Positions 43,482 to 53,282 of a DNA stretch of 64,000 nt are shown in pieces (the first letter of the stretch is position 1; each line of letters begins with the position of its first letter). Location: NCBI GenBank assembly GCA_023375675.1, contig JALQBC010000007.1, positions 62,001-126,000 of the forward strand, read 5' to 3'. The notes beneath the pieces were generated by a model, which saw nothing but the letters and a program-made list of their open reading frames with translations, did no database searches and was not told where the DNA came from. The DNA is from Cytospora piceicola. Lineage: Eukaryota; Ascomycota; Sordariomycetes; Diaporthales; Cytosporaceae. Position numbers and translations under genes: made by a program.

Positions 43482-44300
43482 ATGGCCGCGAAGACCGTCC
43501 CCAACAACGGGCAGAAGAGGGCCCCCAAGCCCATGTCCGCCCTCAAGCGCGGCTACCTCATCGCCTACAACGCCCTGAACGCCGTGCTCTGGTCCGTCGT
43601 CCTCGGGAGGACGGTCGCAACCCTCTACACGCGCGGTCTGGATGCCGGCCCGGGCTCCGTGTACCCCGCCGTGGGCGAGTGGACAAAGTGGACGCAGACG
43701 CTCGCGGCGCTGGAGATCGTGCACTCGCTGCTTGGTGAGTCCGCCCCCACCACACCCCGCCCCTGCTTATTCCCTCTCCTCCCGGTAGCCTGGTGGACGA
43801 AAACGCATGAGAACAGAGTATAGGCCATGAAACAGACTTGCTGATGTGCTCCCCTCTCGCGTGTAGGCGTCGTCCGCGCCCCTCTCCTGACGACCCTGAT
43901 GCAGGTCTCGTCCCGCTTCGCCCTCGTCTGGGGCGCCGTGCACTTCTACCCGTCCGTCGCCGCCAGCCCCGCCTACGGCTCCATGCTGCTGGCCTGGTCC
44001 ACCACCGAGGTCATCCGGTACCTGTTCTTCTCCCTGTCCCTGTCCGGCTACGAGCCCGCCGCCCTGCAGTGGTTCCGCTACAGCGGCTTCTACGTGCTGT
44101 ACCCCGTCGGCATCTCCAGCGAGCTGTGGGAGCTCTTCCTGGCGTCGGCCGCCGCCCGGGAGGAGGGTGACGTGGTCAAGTTTGTCGCGTTCGTGGCCAT
44201 CATGGTCACGTACCTGCCCGGCGCGCCCAAGCTGTACGGGCACATGATGAGGCAGCGGAGGAAGGTCTTGGGTGGTGGTGCTGCGAAGAAGACCCAATAA
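43482..44300 (+). CDS. PHS1: Very-long-chain 3-hydroxyacyl-CoA dehydratase
   Basis: Third step of the ER fatty-acid elongation cycle. Exon 1 43482-43734, intron 43735-43866 (GTGAGT...GTGTAG, 132 bases), exon 2 43867-44300; 228 residues, near yeast Phs1 (217). It is a multi-spanning membrane protein starting YLIAYNALNAVLWSVVLGRT. The join restores LEIVHSLLGVVRAPLLTTLM. The catalytic pair is Tyr163 and Glu170 in FYVLYPVGISSELWEL, equivalent to the yeast Tyr/Glu dyad. AWSTTEVIRYLFFSLSLSGY is also conserved. The C-terminal RQRRKVLGGGAAKKTQ carries lysines like an ER-retrieval tail. It converges with the lipase gene 279 bases downstream. Confidence 0.95.
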
Positions 44301-44579
44301 GCATCGCGGCATGTGTGATGGGAGTTTGTTAGGGGGGGAGGGGGCGCGGCTTTGGCTCGTGCGCGAGAAGTTGTATCATTATATTTGAACGTGTTCATGC
44401 GGCCGGAATAAGGGGGTATCTGGCCGATACGACTAGAGCTGTACAAAAGCGCCTACCACCATAGAGATATACCCTGTGCAAAACTCGCAAAAACCATACC
44501 AAGCAACAAAAGACAAGAAACAAGAAACAGACAATATATAACGCCCAGAGACCACCCTCCAGCACTGGAGACGTAGTCC

Positions 44580-46087
44580 TCACTCCTCCAGTAGTGCTTG
44601 TTCGCCAGCCTCTCTTTCCCCTTCCGTGTCCGTGCTGTCTTCAGACCAGTCATTTGTCCATTTCGCGATGAGCTCCGCTGCATCGTTGCTAAGCTTCTCG
44701 TACCCCGGGTTCTCTTTGGGCTCAAACATAGCTGCGGCTCAAAGTCAGTATAATGCAACAGACCAGCTGGACCAAGAAGATGTTGTCTCAGAGAGAGGGC
44801 CGGACTCACCCATGTGCGCCGAGGTCTCATCAGTCGCCGCCTCATTGATTGCCTCCTCCCAGGCGCCCGAGTTGTTAGGCCCGGCTCTCTTGCTCGGCAG
44901 GTTGCAGAACGTCCTCTGGCCGCCCATGACCGTGCCGACGACGTTGGTGCCGCCTATCCCCGCCGTCTTCTGCTGCACGGCCGTGGCGCCCCTGCCCAGC
45001 CGGGTGTACAGGTTGCCGAAGCCGACGCCGAGCTCCTCGTTCACCCTGACCATGAAGGCTATGCGGCGGCGGAGCTCCTCCCCCCTCGCGAGGCACCCGA
45101 CGAACTCCAGGTGCGACGAGACCCACGTCCAGCCCTCGGTGAGCTGGTCGCGCTTGAGGTACGCGGCCGCCGCGCCGCCCGCGAGCGCCGCCCCGGCGCC
45201 GGCGTACATGGCCATCCTGCCCCAGGAGCCCCACGCCGACGACGACGACGCCGACGAGTTGCTCTTGTCGCCCCCGCCGCCGGCCCCCGCCCCGGGCGCC
45301 GGCAGCGCGGCCAGCGGCTTCTTCTCGGCGCCGGCCTCCTTGGCGACGGTGGCGGCCTTGCCGCTGTTCCACAGCGACGTGAGGGTGCTCAGCTGGGTGA
45401 GGGCGGCGCTGGCGGTGCCGTAGTGGGTCTCGGCGCCGTGGGCGACGACGCCCGGGCTGATGCCGAGGTAGGGGGTGTCGAAGCTCAGCACGCCCTGCAC
45501 GTAGGGGAACATGAGGCTGTTGAGCGGGCAGTCCTCGCGCTCGCCGGGCGCGGCGGTGTGGTTGCCGTCGCCGCTGCCGCCGCTCGCGGTGCTGGGCGGG
45601 ATGACCCGGTCGCAGGTCAGGGCGACGACCGTCTCGGCGGCGACGATGCCGCCCATCGAGTGCCCGCACAGGACGACGCGCACCGAGGGGTCGACGGTGG
45701 GGCTGGGCGTGCCCTTGCCGACCTCGATGTCGATGACCTTCTCCTGCAGCCAGTCGCGGAAGCGGCCCACGCAGTCGGCCAGGTCGCCGCGGGTCTCATA
45801 CTTGGGGTACACGAGGACCTGGACGTCGAGCCTGGGGAGGAGGGCGGAGACGAGCTCGCGGAGGTGCTGCGTGAAGGCGTATTTGTTCCCGAAGGTTTCC
45901 TCACCCCCCTACATGTGAGAGAGCGAGCGTTGTCAGCCATGTCTTTTTTCTTTCTTTTTTCTGCTTCCTCTGCGCGCGCGGTGGCAGCATCCTGAACTGG
46001 AGTGGCTGGGTGATGTTACATATCAGGAAACGAGATATTACATACCTTGAAGCCGTGGATGAAGACGAGCAGTAAGGTCTTCTTCAT
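44580..46087 (-). CDS. DUF676-type alpha/beta hydrolase (putative lipase)
   Basis: Exons: 46087-46046, 45908-44810, 44731-44580; introns 46045-45909 (GTATGT...ATGTAG) and 44809-44732 (GTGAGT...CCGCAG); 430 residues. The first exon encodes only MKKTLLLVFIHGFK, joining GGEETFG, where HGFKG is the oxyanion strand of this family. YPKYETRGDLADCV follows, then the nucleophile elbow CGHSMGG with Ser98. The remaining Asp and His cannot be placed safely. A Gly/Ala-rich, Ser-rich insert in the middle (GAGAGGGGDKSNSSASSSS) is likely disordered. The last exon (AMFEPKENPGYEKLSNDAAE) is also typical of the fungal family. Likely a serine esterase or lipase of lipid droplets or membranes; substrate unknown. 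Confidence 0.88.
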
Positions 46088-46757
46088 CTTGCGGACCCAT
46101 CTGACGGAAGACGGGGGATAGGAAAATAAAACCAAACAATACAAAATACTAAGACATACTACAGGCCGAAGGAGAATGGACTTGGAGTGGGAACATTAAA
46201 CTGTTTAGCCGAATATCCGATATGAAGATAAACGTGGGTGAGGTGGCGATCAGGGCTGACTGGAGTCGCAGTCGGGCGCTACCTACTTAGTATAAGGGAC
46301 CTCGGTAGGTGCGTATGTACCGTTGGACCCCACTACCAGCCCGCCAAATCGGTGGTGATGTCAGTGGTCACCAGTGGTCACCAGTGGTCATCAGTGGTCA
46401 TCAGTGGTCATCAGTGGTCATCAGTGGTCAGTGGGCTGCTGATGAGCTGGAACGGGACCCTAGGGACCCTGGGGACCCTGAACACGTCTGCACGTCTGAC
46501 GCCTGGTGGGTGCCCAACCCCGTACACAGTAAAGTACAGGACTTACGTAGAGTTTGGGTATTTTCTGAGATACCCGCAAACCAGAACCAGATATTCTGAC
46601 TGCGTACGTAGAACTCTTCCGCCTGGAAATTTGGCTTTACTGTGTAATGCGAGCCCTAATCCTATTGGTAAATCCCAGAGGACACTGAAAGCCAATATAT
46701 CACTTATGTGGCTGTGGTATTCGGCACAAATCTCTTGTTATTTTACGGTACTTCTCA
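46088..46757. other. Intergenic upstream of the lipase
   Basis: 670 bases that include a 10-base minisatellite, listed separately, and three tandem GGGACCCT units near 46455-46480. No gene supported. Confidence 0.5.
46361..46430. repeat. 10-base minisatellite, seven copies
   Basis: Seven back-to-back units of YCAGTGGTCA (TCAGTGGTCA or CCAGTGGTCA) differing only in the first base. Confidence 0.95.
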
Positions 46758-47903
46758 TCACTCCTCGTACAACCTCAACACCCTCACAGCATTGCCGCCC
46801 ATGACCCCGGCTGCCGCTTCCGAACCGTCTCCAAGGGCCTTGTTCACGGCCTCGGCGTTCAGCCCGACACTCTCCCACTCACCATCCTCGTCACTGCCCA
46901 GCGGCGGGAAGAACGGGTGGTCCGTACCAAACATCAACCGGTCCGCGCCGCCACTCGCCTCGATGGCCGCCTTGAGCCCCACGTCGCTGTACACGACGGC
47001 GTCGAGGTAGACCTGGCTCCTCAGCACGTCCCACACCGTCCTCCGCCCCGGCGCGGCCCTGCCCTCCCGCACCAGGTGCCCGTCGTGCACGACGCAGCTC
47101 TCTATCCTCCCGGCGAGGAACGGCAGCGTCCCGCCGCTGTGCGCCAGCACCATGCGCAGGCCGGGCACCGCGTCGAACACCCCGGCCAGGTACATCCTCG
47201 CCACCGCGATGGTCGTCTCCATGGGGAAGCCCAGCGCCAGCGGCAGCACGTGGCCGTACTCGGCCGCCGCCCGGGGGCCCCACACCTCGTTGGGCAGGCC
47301 GTAGTGCGGGTGCAGGAAGACCGTGAGGCCCGCGCCCGCGAGCGCCTGGAAGACGGGGGCGAGGTCGGGGTCGTCCAGGCCCCTGCCCAGCCCCGACGTG
47401 CCCAGGATGACCCCCCTGCAGTACCTCAGCGCCCTGAGCTGTGTGATGGATCCCTGTATCGTGGACAGCGGTGCTGTCAGGGGCAGCGTGCCGAAGAAGA
47501 ACAGACGCCCCGGGTGCTGCGCGCACATGTCGCTGAACTCCTGGTTCACCGACCTGGCGAAGCCTCCGGCCTCAGCTGGGTCCAGGAAGTCCAGCCACGG
47601 GTTGGCTAGCGAGATGACGGATATGTCGATCTTGTGGGTGTCCATGAAGTGGATTTTCTGGTCGAGCGAGGAGTAGTGCTTGGTGAGTGGCCGTCCCGGT
47701 GGCTTGGCGGAGACATGGTCAGCGCCGGAGAGGGACGGCACCTCGGCCTCAAGCAGGATGAGGCGCGGGTCCGGTGAGCTGGCGAACTTCCGGACCAAAG
47801 GTATCGTAGAGCGGGACTCGAGAATCTTAACGTAGGAGGGAGGGTACATGTGGGTGTGGATGTCCACCACCTTTGCAGGTGATGGTAGTGAGGTCTCGGC
47901 CAT
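46758..47903 (-). CDS. Amidohydrolase-type decarboxylase (ACMSD-like)
   Basis: Single exon, 381 residues from MAETSLPSPAKVVDIHTHMY. The metal-binding HxH (His16, His18) opens the TIM barrel, with further ligands likely in VFLHPHYGLP, LAHSGGTLPF and MFGTDHPFFPP (Asp). These blocks match 2-amino-3-carboxymuconate-semialdehyde decarboxylase and the related fungal 6-methylsalicylate/orsellinate decarboxylases, which are nonoxidative aromatic decarboxylases. The substrate cannot be told from sequence. The frame stays open to another ATG at 48152, which would add 83 residues (MRTNRLKTIARMVGIDKECT); the shorter start fits the family length. It is divergent with an Fe(II) oxygenase gene 578 bases away, so the two may serve one catabolic or biosynthetic step series (inference). 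Confidence 0.88.
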   Translation of the reverse strand: MAETSLPSPAKVVDIHTHMYPPSYVKILESRSTIPLVRKFASSPDPRLILLEAEVPSLSGADHVSAKPPGRPLTKHYSSLDQKIHFMDTHKIDISVISLANPWLDFLDPAEAGGFARSVNQEFSDMCAQHPGRLFFFGTLPLTAPLSTIQGSITQLRALRYCRGVILGTSGLGRGLDDPDLAPVFQALAGAGLTVFLHPHYGLPNEVWGPRAAAEYGHVLPLALGFPMETTIAVARMYLAGVFDAVPGLRMVLAHSGGTLPFLAGRIESCVVHDGHLVREGRAAPGRRTVWDVLRSQVYLDAVVYSDVGLKAAIEASGGADRLMFGTDHPFFPPLGSDEDGEWESVGLNAEAVNKALGDGSEAAAGVMGGNAVRVLRLYEE

Positions 47904-48481
47904 GATGAACGTGATGGTGCCTGTGTGGTGAAAGGTGTGAAGGCGATCAGGAGTGAACTTGGCCGTGAAGCCGTGAAGTATCGCTGCCGGCCGATAGTAA
48001 GTATGTGCCAGCCACTCTTGGTACCCCGCGACCCCTCCTCCATCTCCGCCCCTGGCCTCGCTTATCTTGAGGTTCTCGAACACATCGGCAACGGTGCATT
48101 CCTTATCAATACCTACCATTCTCGCAATAGTCTTCAATCGATTGGTGCGCATCGAATCTCGGCCTCAACATGGTCGAATGATATTTGTTATTTGCCTGCC
48201 CTTTTAGACTACCTGGGTGCCCTTGAAAGCCGGAGACTGCCGCTCTGGACGCTTCCCCTTTCACTTAAAGGATTGATGGTCTCACATGCGATACTCCTTG
48301 TAAGAGTGACACTGAGAATCTTGGTCTCCCACTTACATGGCATTTACCATACCCAAAATTCACTTGCTTGGAGAGTCACTTGCTTGAGCAAGCCACACCA
48401 TTGTTTCTGTTATCTCAAGAACTGTCCAAAGCCTCCTAGTAGTTGTGTTATCGCAAGCCCTCAAGTAGACCAGCCAACACC
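47904..48481. promoter_or_regulatory. Divergent promoter, decarboxylase / Fe(II) oxygenase
   Basis: Shared intergenic region of two probable metabolic genes. The part next to the decarboxylase is an open frame in line with it (see that entry). No specific regulator site identified. Confidence 0.4.
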
Positions 48482-49624
48482 ATGGAGAAAGCCGCCGTCG
48501 ACGAGCAGGGACTCATGATCCCGGTACGTAAGTGCTCACGCTTGCGCATGTTGCGCCGATTAATAAAACCATCTCCCAGTTAATCGACCTCTCCAAATTC
48601 CTGGATGGCGATGCCGCACAGCGTAAGGAGACTGCCGATGCCATCCTCGCCGGCTTCCAGAACGCCGGCTTCGTCTACCTCAAGGGTCTGCCCATCGCAC
48701 CCTCGACGCGCAAGCATGTCTTCGAAACCAGCGCCAAGTTCTTCAACGGTCTGAGCAAAGACGAGAAGTTGGCACTGGGATGGACCACTCCGGAGGCGAA
48801 CAGGGGTTACTCGGCGCCAGGCCGCGAGAAGGTCACGCAGTTGACCGACATCAGCGAGGTGGCCAAGCTGAAGGAGGGCTGTCCGGATATCAAGGAGAGC
48901 TTCGAGATCGGCCGTGAGACCGACCCGGACCATCCCAACCGGTGGCCTGTCGAGGAGCCCGGCACTGCGGTCGACGGATTTAGGAAGACGATGCTGGACT
49001 TCTTTGACCAGTGCAAGACCATTCACATCGAGGTCATGAGGGCCATCGCGGTGGGGATGGGGTTGAACGAGGGATACTTCGACGCGTTTACTAATGGCGG
49101 CGACAACAACCTGCGGCTGCTGCACTACCCGGCGGTCAAGAGTGAGGTGTTCAAGATCAACCCAGGCCAGGTCCGCGCGGGCTCGCACTCGGACTATGGC
49201 TCCCTTACGCTGCTGTTCCAGGACAACGCAGGCGGATTGCAGGTGAGGAGCCCGAATGGGACCTTTGTCGATGCTACACCAATTGAGGACACGTGCGTGG
49301 TGAATGCCGGTGATCTCCTGGCGAGATGGAGCAACGAAACAATCAAGAGTACTGTTCATCGAGTCGTCGAGCCCCGGAGGAAGGCTGATGAACACCCGGC
49401 GAGGTATAGCATTGCGTGAGTATCTTCTGATGAGCCCTTGAGTTGATGTACATGACCGTGGAGCTGACTGACTGGACGACGAAATAAATAGTTATTTTTG
49501 CAACCCGAACTTCAGCAGCCATATCGAAGCCATCCCCGGAACGTATTCCACCGAGGCGGACAAGAAATACGAGGGCATTAACAGTGGACAATACCTGGTG
49601 CAGAGGCTTGCAGCAACGTACTGA
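48482..49624 (+). CDS. 2-oxoglutarate/Fe(II)-dependent oxygenase (IPNS-like)
   Basis: Exons: 48482-48523, 48580-49415, 49492-49624; introns 48524-48579 (GTACGT...CCCAG) and 49416-49491 (GTGAGT...AAATAG); 336 residues. The N-terminal DIOX_N part is IPLIDLSKFLDGDAAQRKET. The iron triad is His217 and Asp219 in GSHSDYGSLTLLF and His274 in STVHRVV. Arg289 with Ser291 (RYSIA) binds the co-substrate. The C-terminal exon gives YFCNPNFSSHIEAIPGTYST. The layout is that of the isopenicillin N synthase/gibberellin oxidase-like group common in fungi; the substrate is unknown. Its divergent neighbour is an aromatic decarboxylase-type gene, which hints at a small metabolic pair. Confidence 0.92.
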
Positions 49625-50024
49625 GGTGAAACGACACTATGGGTGAGAGCGGCTCGAGATATCAGGACTGTCAAAATGAATGTACAAATGTGAAGGTAGA
49701 CTGTTCTCGGTACTTATTTACATATGCGAGTCGATACCTGTGATTCAATAAGTTTCCGCGTTTCCGCCCCTATTTATACGTTATACGTAATATACCACGC
49801 GAAAGTTACGTACCTCGGCTGCCAAAACTACGTATGCACTAGGCGTACGCCCACGTGCAGTTAACGTAGGTCTCTTTTATCCAGACTCGAGTTCCCTATT
49901 CGCGACCGCAACAGTCAACTCAACTACCACAACTACTGTACAAACAAATACTCCGAACTTACAAACTCCCCAAACCCTCGACCTCCCTCGCAACCACCGG
50001 CACCCACGAGGGCGAATATCCAGA
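49625..50024. other. Intergenic: promoter of the J-domain gene
   Basis: 400 bases with a cluster of ACGTA-containing words (49785-49875) and a CAACT/ACAAC-rich leader. No gene. Confidence 0.45.
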
Positions 50025-50843
50025 ATGAGCGACCCCGCCTCCGCCGAACTGCTAGCAGCAGCCAGAGACGCCGCGTCGCGCGGCGTCGACTACTACGCGC
50101 TCCTCGGGCTCGAGGCCTCCTCCGCCGATATCATCACGCGCGAGTCGGTGCAGCGCGCGTGGCGCAAGCGCTCGATCAAGTACCACCCGGACCAGGCGGG
50201 CGCCAGCTTCGACAGCGCGAAGTGGGAGGAGTTCGGGCTGGCGCGGGACATACTCGCGTCGGGCGAGGCGCGCGAGGCGTACGACGGCGCCCGGTCGGCC
50301 GCGCTGCAGAGGCGGAGGGAGAAGGACGCGATGAACGCGCGGCAGCGGCGGTTCGTCGAGGAGCTGGAGGAGGCGGAGGGGCGGGGCAGGAGGGCGAGGG
50401 AGGAGGAGGGGCAGAGGAGGGCCGAGGAGGAGAGGGAGAGGGGGAGGCAGGCTGCCGAGGGGCGCAAGATTATGGAGGAGCGGCAGAGGCTGATGAGGGA
50501 GGCCGAGGAGAGGGAGCGGGAGAGGGAGAGGAGGGAGGACGAGGCGAGGGACGATAGGGAGCGCGAGCTGGAGCAGAAGCTGGAGGACATCAAGAGGCGC
50601 AAGGCCGAGAAGAGGGCGAAGAAGGGCGGTGTCGCCGCCGAGGCACAACGGCCATCGCCGCCTCCTGCGGCTGCCCCTGAGCCGAGGACTACCGAGACCA
50701 GACAGATGCCTCAGAGAGACGTGCTGATGTCCGCCGATCCGGTCCAGTTCTGGAATACGCAGTGGCCGAAGACGAAGGCGAGACTACAGGCTGCGCAAGC
50801 TACGAAGGAGCACAGGATGAAGGAGGCAGGGACGGCGGCTTGA
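50025..50843 (+). CDS. J-domain (DnaJ) protein, Cwc23/DNAJC17-like
   Basis: Single exon, 272 residues. The J domain occupies about residues 22-85: DYYALLGLEASSADIITRES, AWRKRSIKYHPDQAG with His54-Pro55-Asp56, the motif that stimulates Hsp70 ATPase. A long charged helix (Glu/Arg-rich, about 95-205) follows, then a short C-terminal part ending VQFWNTQWPKTKARLQAAQA. J domain plus coiled coil resembles splicing-linked DNAJC17/Cwc23, but no RRM is visible, so a general label is safer. The biased Glu/Arg helix generates shadow frames on the minus strand. Confidence 0.85.
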   Translation: MSDPASAELLAAARDAASRGVDYYALLGLEASSADIITRESVQRAWRKRSIKYHPDQAGASFDSAKWEEFGLARDILASGEAREAYDGARSAALQRRREKDAMNARQRRFVEELEEAEGRGRRAREEEGQRRAEEERERGRQAAEGRKIMEERQRLMREAEERERERERREDEARDDRERELEQKLEDIKRRKAEKRAKKGGVAAEAQRPSPPPAAAPEPRTTETRQMPQRDVLMSADPVQFWNTQWPKTKARLQAAQATKEHRMKEAGTAA

Positions 50844-51385
50844 TAAGGCAGACGGATAGAGCCACTTCGTGTTTTTTTGTCATGATACCCACGAACCATT
50901 TCGACCCGAACGAACTCAGAAGAAAGGGGGAAGAAGCACCAGCCTCAGCGAAGGTAGTCAGCCTCCTGACACCTCTCGCACCTCTTCATGATACCCAATA
51001 TATAAACTAAGCAGACAAAATTGTCGTCACAAGCCTGCTTGAGCATTTCACAACCGGCATCATGATTAGAGTACCTCGGAATCGTCCAAACGACTGTAGC
51101 CAAACCTAGATGGTTGATGCTCCAGGACTAGTATGCTATAATACAATAGCCCATTGGATCACATCTCGGAGGTAAGGTTTTCAACCAGGTACCTTGCATC
51201 GCAGTGATATGCAACTAACTACAGGCAGGCTCTTGGCAAAGGTCCTACTGATAGGTGCCGTTGAGACTTATCGAGAGGGGTAGTGTCTTTGGCTGGCTAT
51301 TGCTGCTCGGTACCAAAAGTTTCTGGGTAGTGGTCTCTAATTTACAGTCGCTGCTTGAATTAACTCTTGATTGGATGCCTCGCAA
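50844..51385. other. Intergenic between convergent genes
   Basis: 3' flanks of the J-domain gene and IBA57. Nothing recognised. Confidence 0.5.
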
Positions 51386-52648
51386 CTAATGGCTCGGCTG
51401 GTCCAGTCCTTGCCTCAACCACTCCGGAACAAACGCCTTGATCTTCACCGAAAACCCTCCGTTTCCGTCCTCACCCGGCTGCTGCTCCATGACGAACTCA
51501 TCCGTGGGACTGTACGAACTCGTAGTCGTTTCGCCGGGCAGGGCGACATCCGTCATGGTCTCCAGCCGACACAGCGCCAGACCGACATTGCCCACACCCC
51601 GCAGCCACTTGCCCGCACTCCTCCCCTTCTTGCCCACGCGTGTGATGCTCGTGTCCGTCGGCACGGCACCTGCGTCGGTCGTGCCGGCCGCGCCGGGCTT
51701 GTATTCCAGCGCCTGCGGGATCTCGGCGCCGTCGTAGATCATGACGGGCAGGATCCGCTTCCTCACGACCCCGCGGTGCTTCGTCCGGATCGTCAGCTCC
51801 TGGCCGACGTAGCAGCCCTTGCGGAAGTCGATCCCGCCCATGAGGTCCATGTTGCCCTCCAGCGGCAGCGCCTGCTCCCTCGCCAGCTCGGCCGGCCCCT
51901 CCGGCACGCCCATCAGGTACCTCCGCACCCTGTACGCCTCCTCGCCGCCCTCCGCCGCCGCCCCCGGCACGCCCGCGCCCGCCAGCGGCTCCCGGCCGCC
52001 CGCCGCGAGCATGCGCCAGCCCAGCCCGGGCGCCCGCGGGTCCCGCAGCCGCGCGACGAGCCGGCCGGGGTCCCCGGGGGGGCCGCCTTCGCCTCCCTCG
52101 CCGCCCCACCCGTGCCACACCGTCACCTCGCCCGGGTCGAGCAGCCGCACGCCGAACCGGGCCCGCAGCTTGTACCGCTTGATGTGCCTCTCCAGCCGCG
52201 CCGCGTCGCCCGCGTCCACCTCCACCAGGAAGGACTCCCCCGGGCCGGCGCCGCCCCCGAGGTCGCGGCTGTCGGGGTACACGAAGACGTCGTGCAGCAC
52301 GCGCCCCGTGGCGTTCAGGAAGGCGGCGTAGAAGCCCCCTTCATCCCGGTAGGGCTTGTCGCCGCCGGCGGGCGCGAGGATGTTCTGCGTGACGACGCCC
52401 TGCAGGAACTTGGGCGAGTCGGGGCCCGAGACTGATATCAGGCGCCTGGATGAGAGAGAGACGAGGCCGGATTGTGGTGGTGCTGATGAGAAGAACCTCT
52501 GGCTGCGTCGGGAGGATGTGGCTGCGGTCTTGCAGCTCGGGCATATAAAAGAGCCCGCTGTTGCAGTTGCTGTTGATGATGATGATGATGATGTTGTTGT
52601 TGTTGAAAGCCCTAGGCGTCTAAGGACTACGCTGTTGTTGGGCCTCAT
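51386..52648 (-). CDS. IBA57: Mitochondrial Fe-S assembly factor Iba57 (YgfZ/GcvT family)
   Basis: Acts with ISA1/ISA2 in the matrix to mature [4Fe-4S] proteins. Single exon, 420 residues. The N-terminus MRPNNSVVLRRLGLSTTTTS is Arg- and Ser/Thr-rich as in a presequence. The body is a folate-binding-like (GcvT) fold: LISVSGPDSPKFLQGVVTQN near the start and the family signature KGCYVGQELTIRTKHRGVVR with Cys279. The C-terminal domain ends KIKAFVPEWLRQGLDQPSH. A Gly/Pro-rich insertion (GGEGGEGGPPGDPGR) in the middle is unusual and probably a disordered loop. Very high GC in this part produces long shadow frames on the plus strand. Confidence 0.94.
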   Translation of the reverse strand: MRPNNSVVLRRLGLSTTTTSSSSSSTATATAGSFICPSCKTAATSSRRSQRFFSSAPPQSGLVSLSSRRLISVSGPDSPKFLQGVVTQNILAPAGGDKPYRDEGGFYAAFLNATGRVLHDVFVYPDSRDLGGGAGPGESFLVEVDAGDAARLERHIKRYKLRARFGVRLLDPGEVTVWHGWGGEGGEGGPPGDPGRLVARLRDPRAPGLGWRMLAAGGREPLAGAGVPGAAAEGGEEAYRVRRYLMGVPEGPAELAREQALPLEGNMDLMGGIDFRKGCYVGQELTIRTKHRGVVRKRILPVMIYDGAEIPQALEYKPGAAGTTDAGAVPTDTSITRVGKKGRSAGKWLRGVGNVGLALCRLETMTDVALPGETTTSSYSPTDEFVMEQQPGEDGNGGFSVKIKAFVPEWLRQGLDQPSH

Positions 52649-53282
52649 CTTCTTTCGTTTTTTATGTGTTTATGCCGGTAGGAAACTTAGAAGCTCACGG
52701 GATGCCCGGTCATGAACTCTTCTTTGGACTCTTGTTGATGTTCGTTTGTTTGTGTAAGAGCAGCCAAACAGATCTAAGCTCATGACTATTAGTCAGCTGA
52801 GTGGGGAGGAAATGTCCGATATCCCCGAGGCCGGAGTCTTTATATGGCTTGGCACCACTTTCACGTTCAACAGTCAATCCCCTTTGTTTCGATGAAACGG
52901 CATACGGCTAACACTGTTTCCCTTGCTCGATCGAGCTGGAAGTGACGAATGTGGAAGCTGGGCTCTAATCCCCTTGATCTGTATACCAGAGGAGAACCTG
53001 CGACCTGTCGGGATGGTCCTAAATATCACCCAATACTCGCTCTAAACCCTCTGCTACTCCATGGTAATTTAATCATTGGATGACACTTGATGGGCATAAC
53101 CTGCCTCCACTGGAATAAACTCCCCTGGAAAACCACTCGATCAGCCGATCCGGGTGAGTATGCCTCCAGGAGACAATTTCTGGATCGACCAGAGTTCAGT
53201 CACAACAAGGAGACCCGTTTTCACAGAGAATTGTCATTGAATAAAACCTAAGAGCCTAGGACTGACTATCAATTTCTCACCG
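52649..53282. other. Intergenic: IBA57 upstream region and 3' flank of the Ser-rich gene
   Basis: 634 bases. TTTATATGG at about 52840 is a TATA-like site. No gene supported. Confidence 0.45.

Noticed and set aside
45511..45918. Plus-strand frames across the lipase gene
   Set aside because: Antisense shadows; the minus-strand reading has the GHSMGG motif and correct introns.
50052..50648. Pro/Leu-rich minus-strand frame in the J-domain gene
   Set aside because: Mirror image of the Glu/Arg-rich helix codons.
51371..52435. 354-codon plus-strand frame over IBA57
   Set aside because: Shadow of the IBA57 codon bias; no motif or splice logic.
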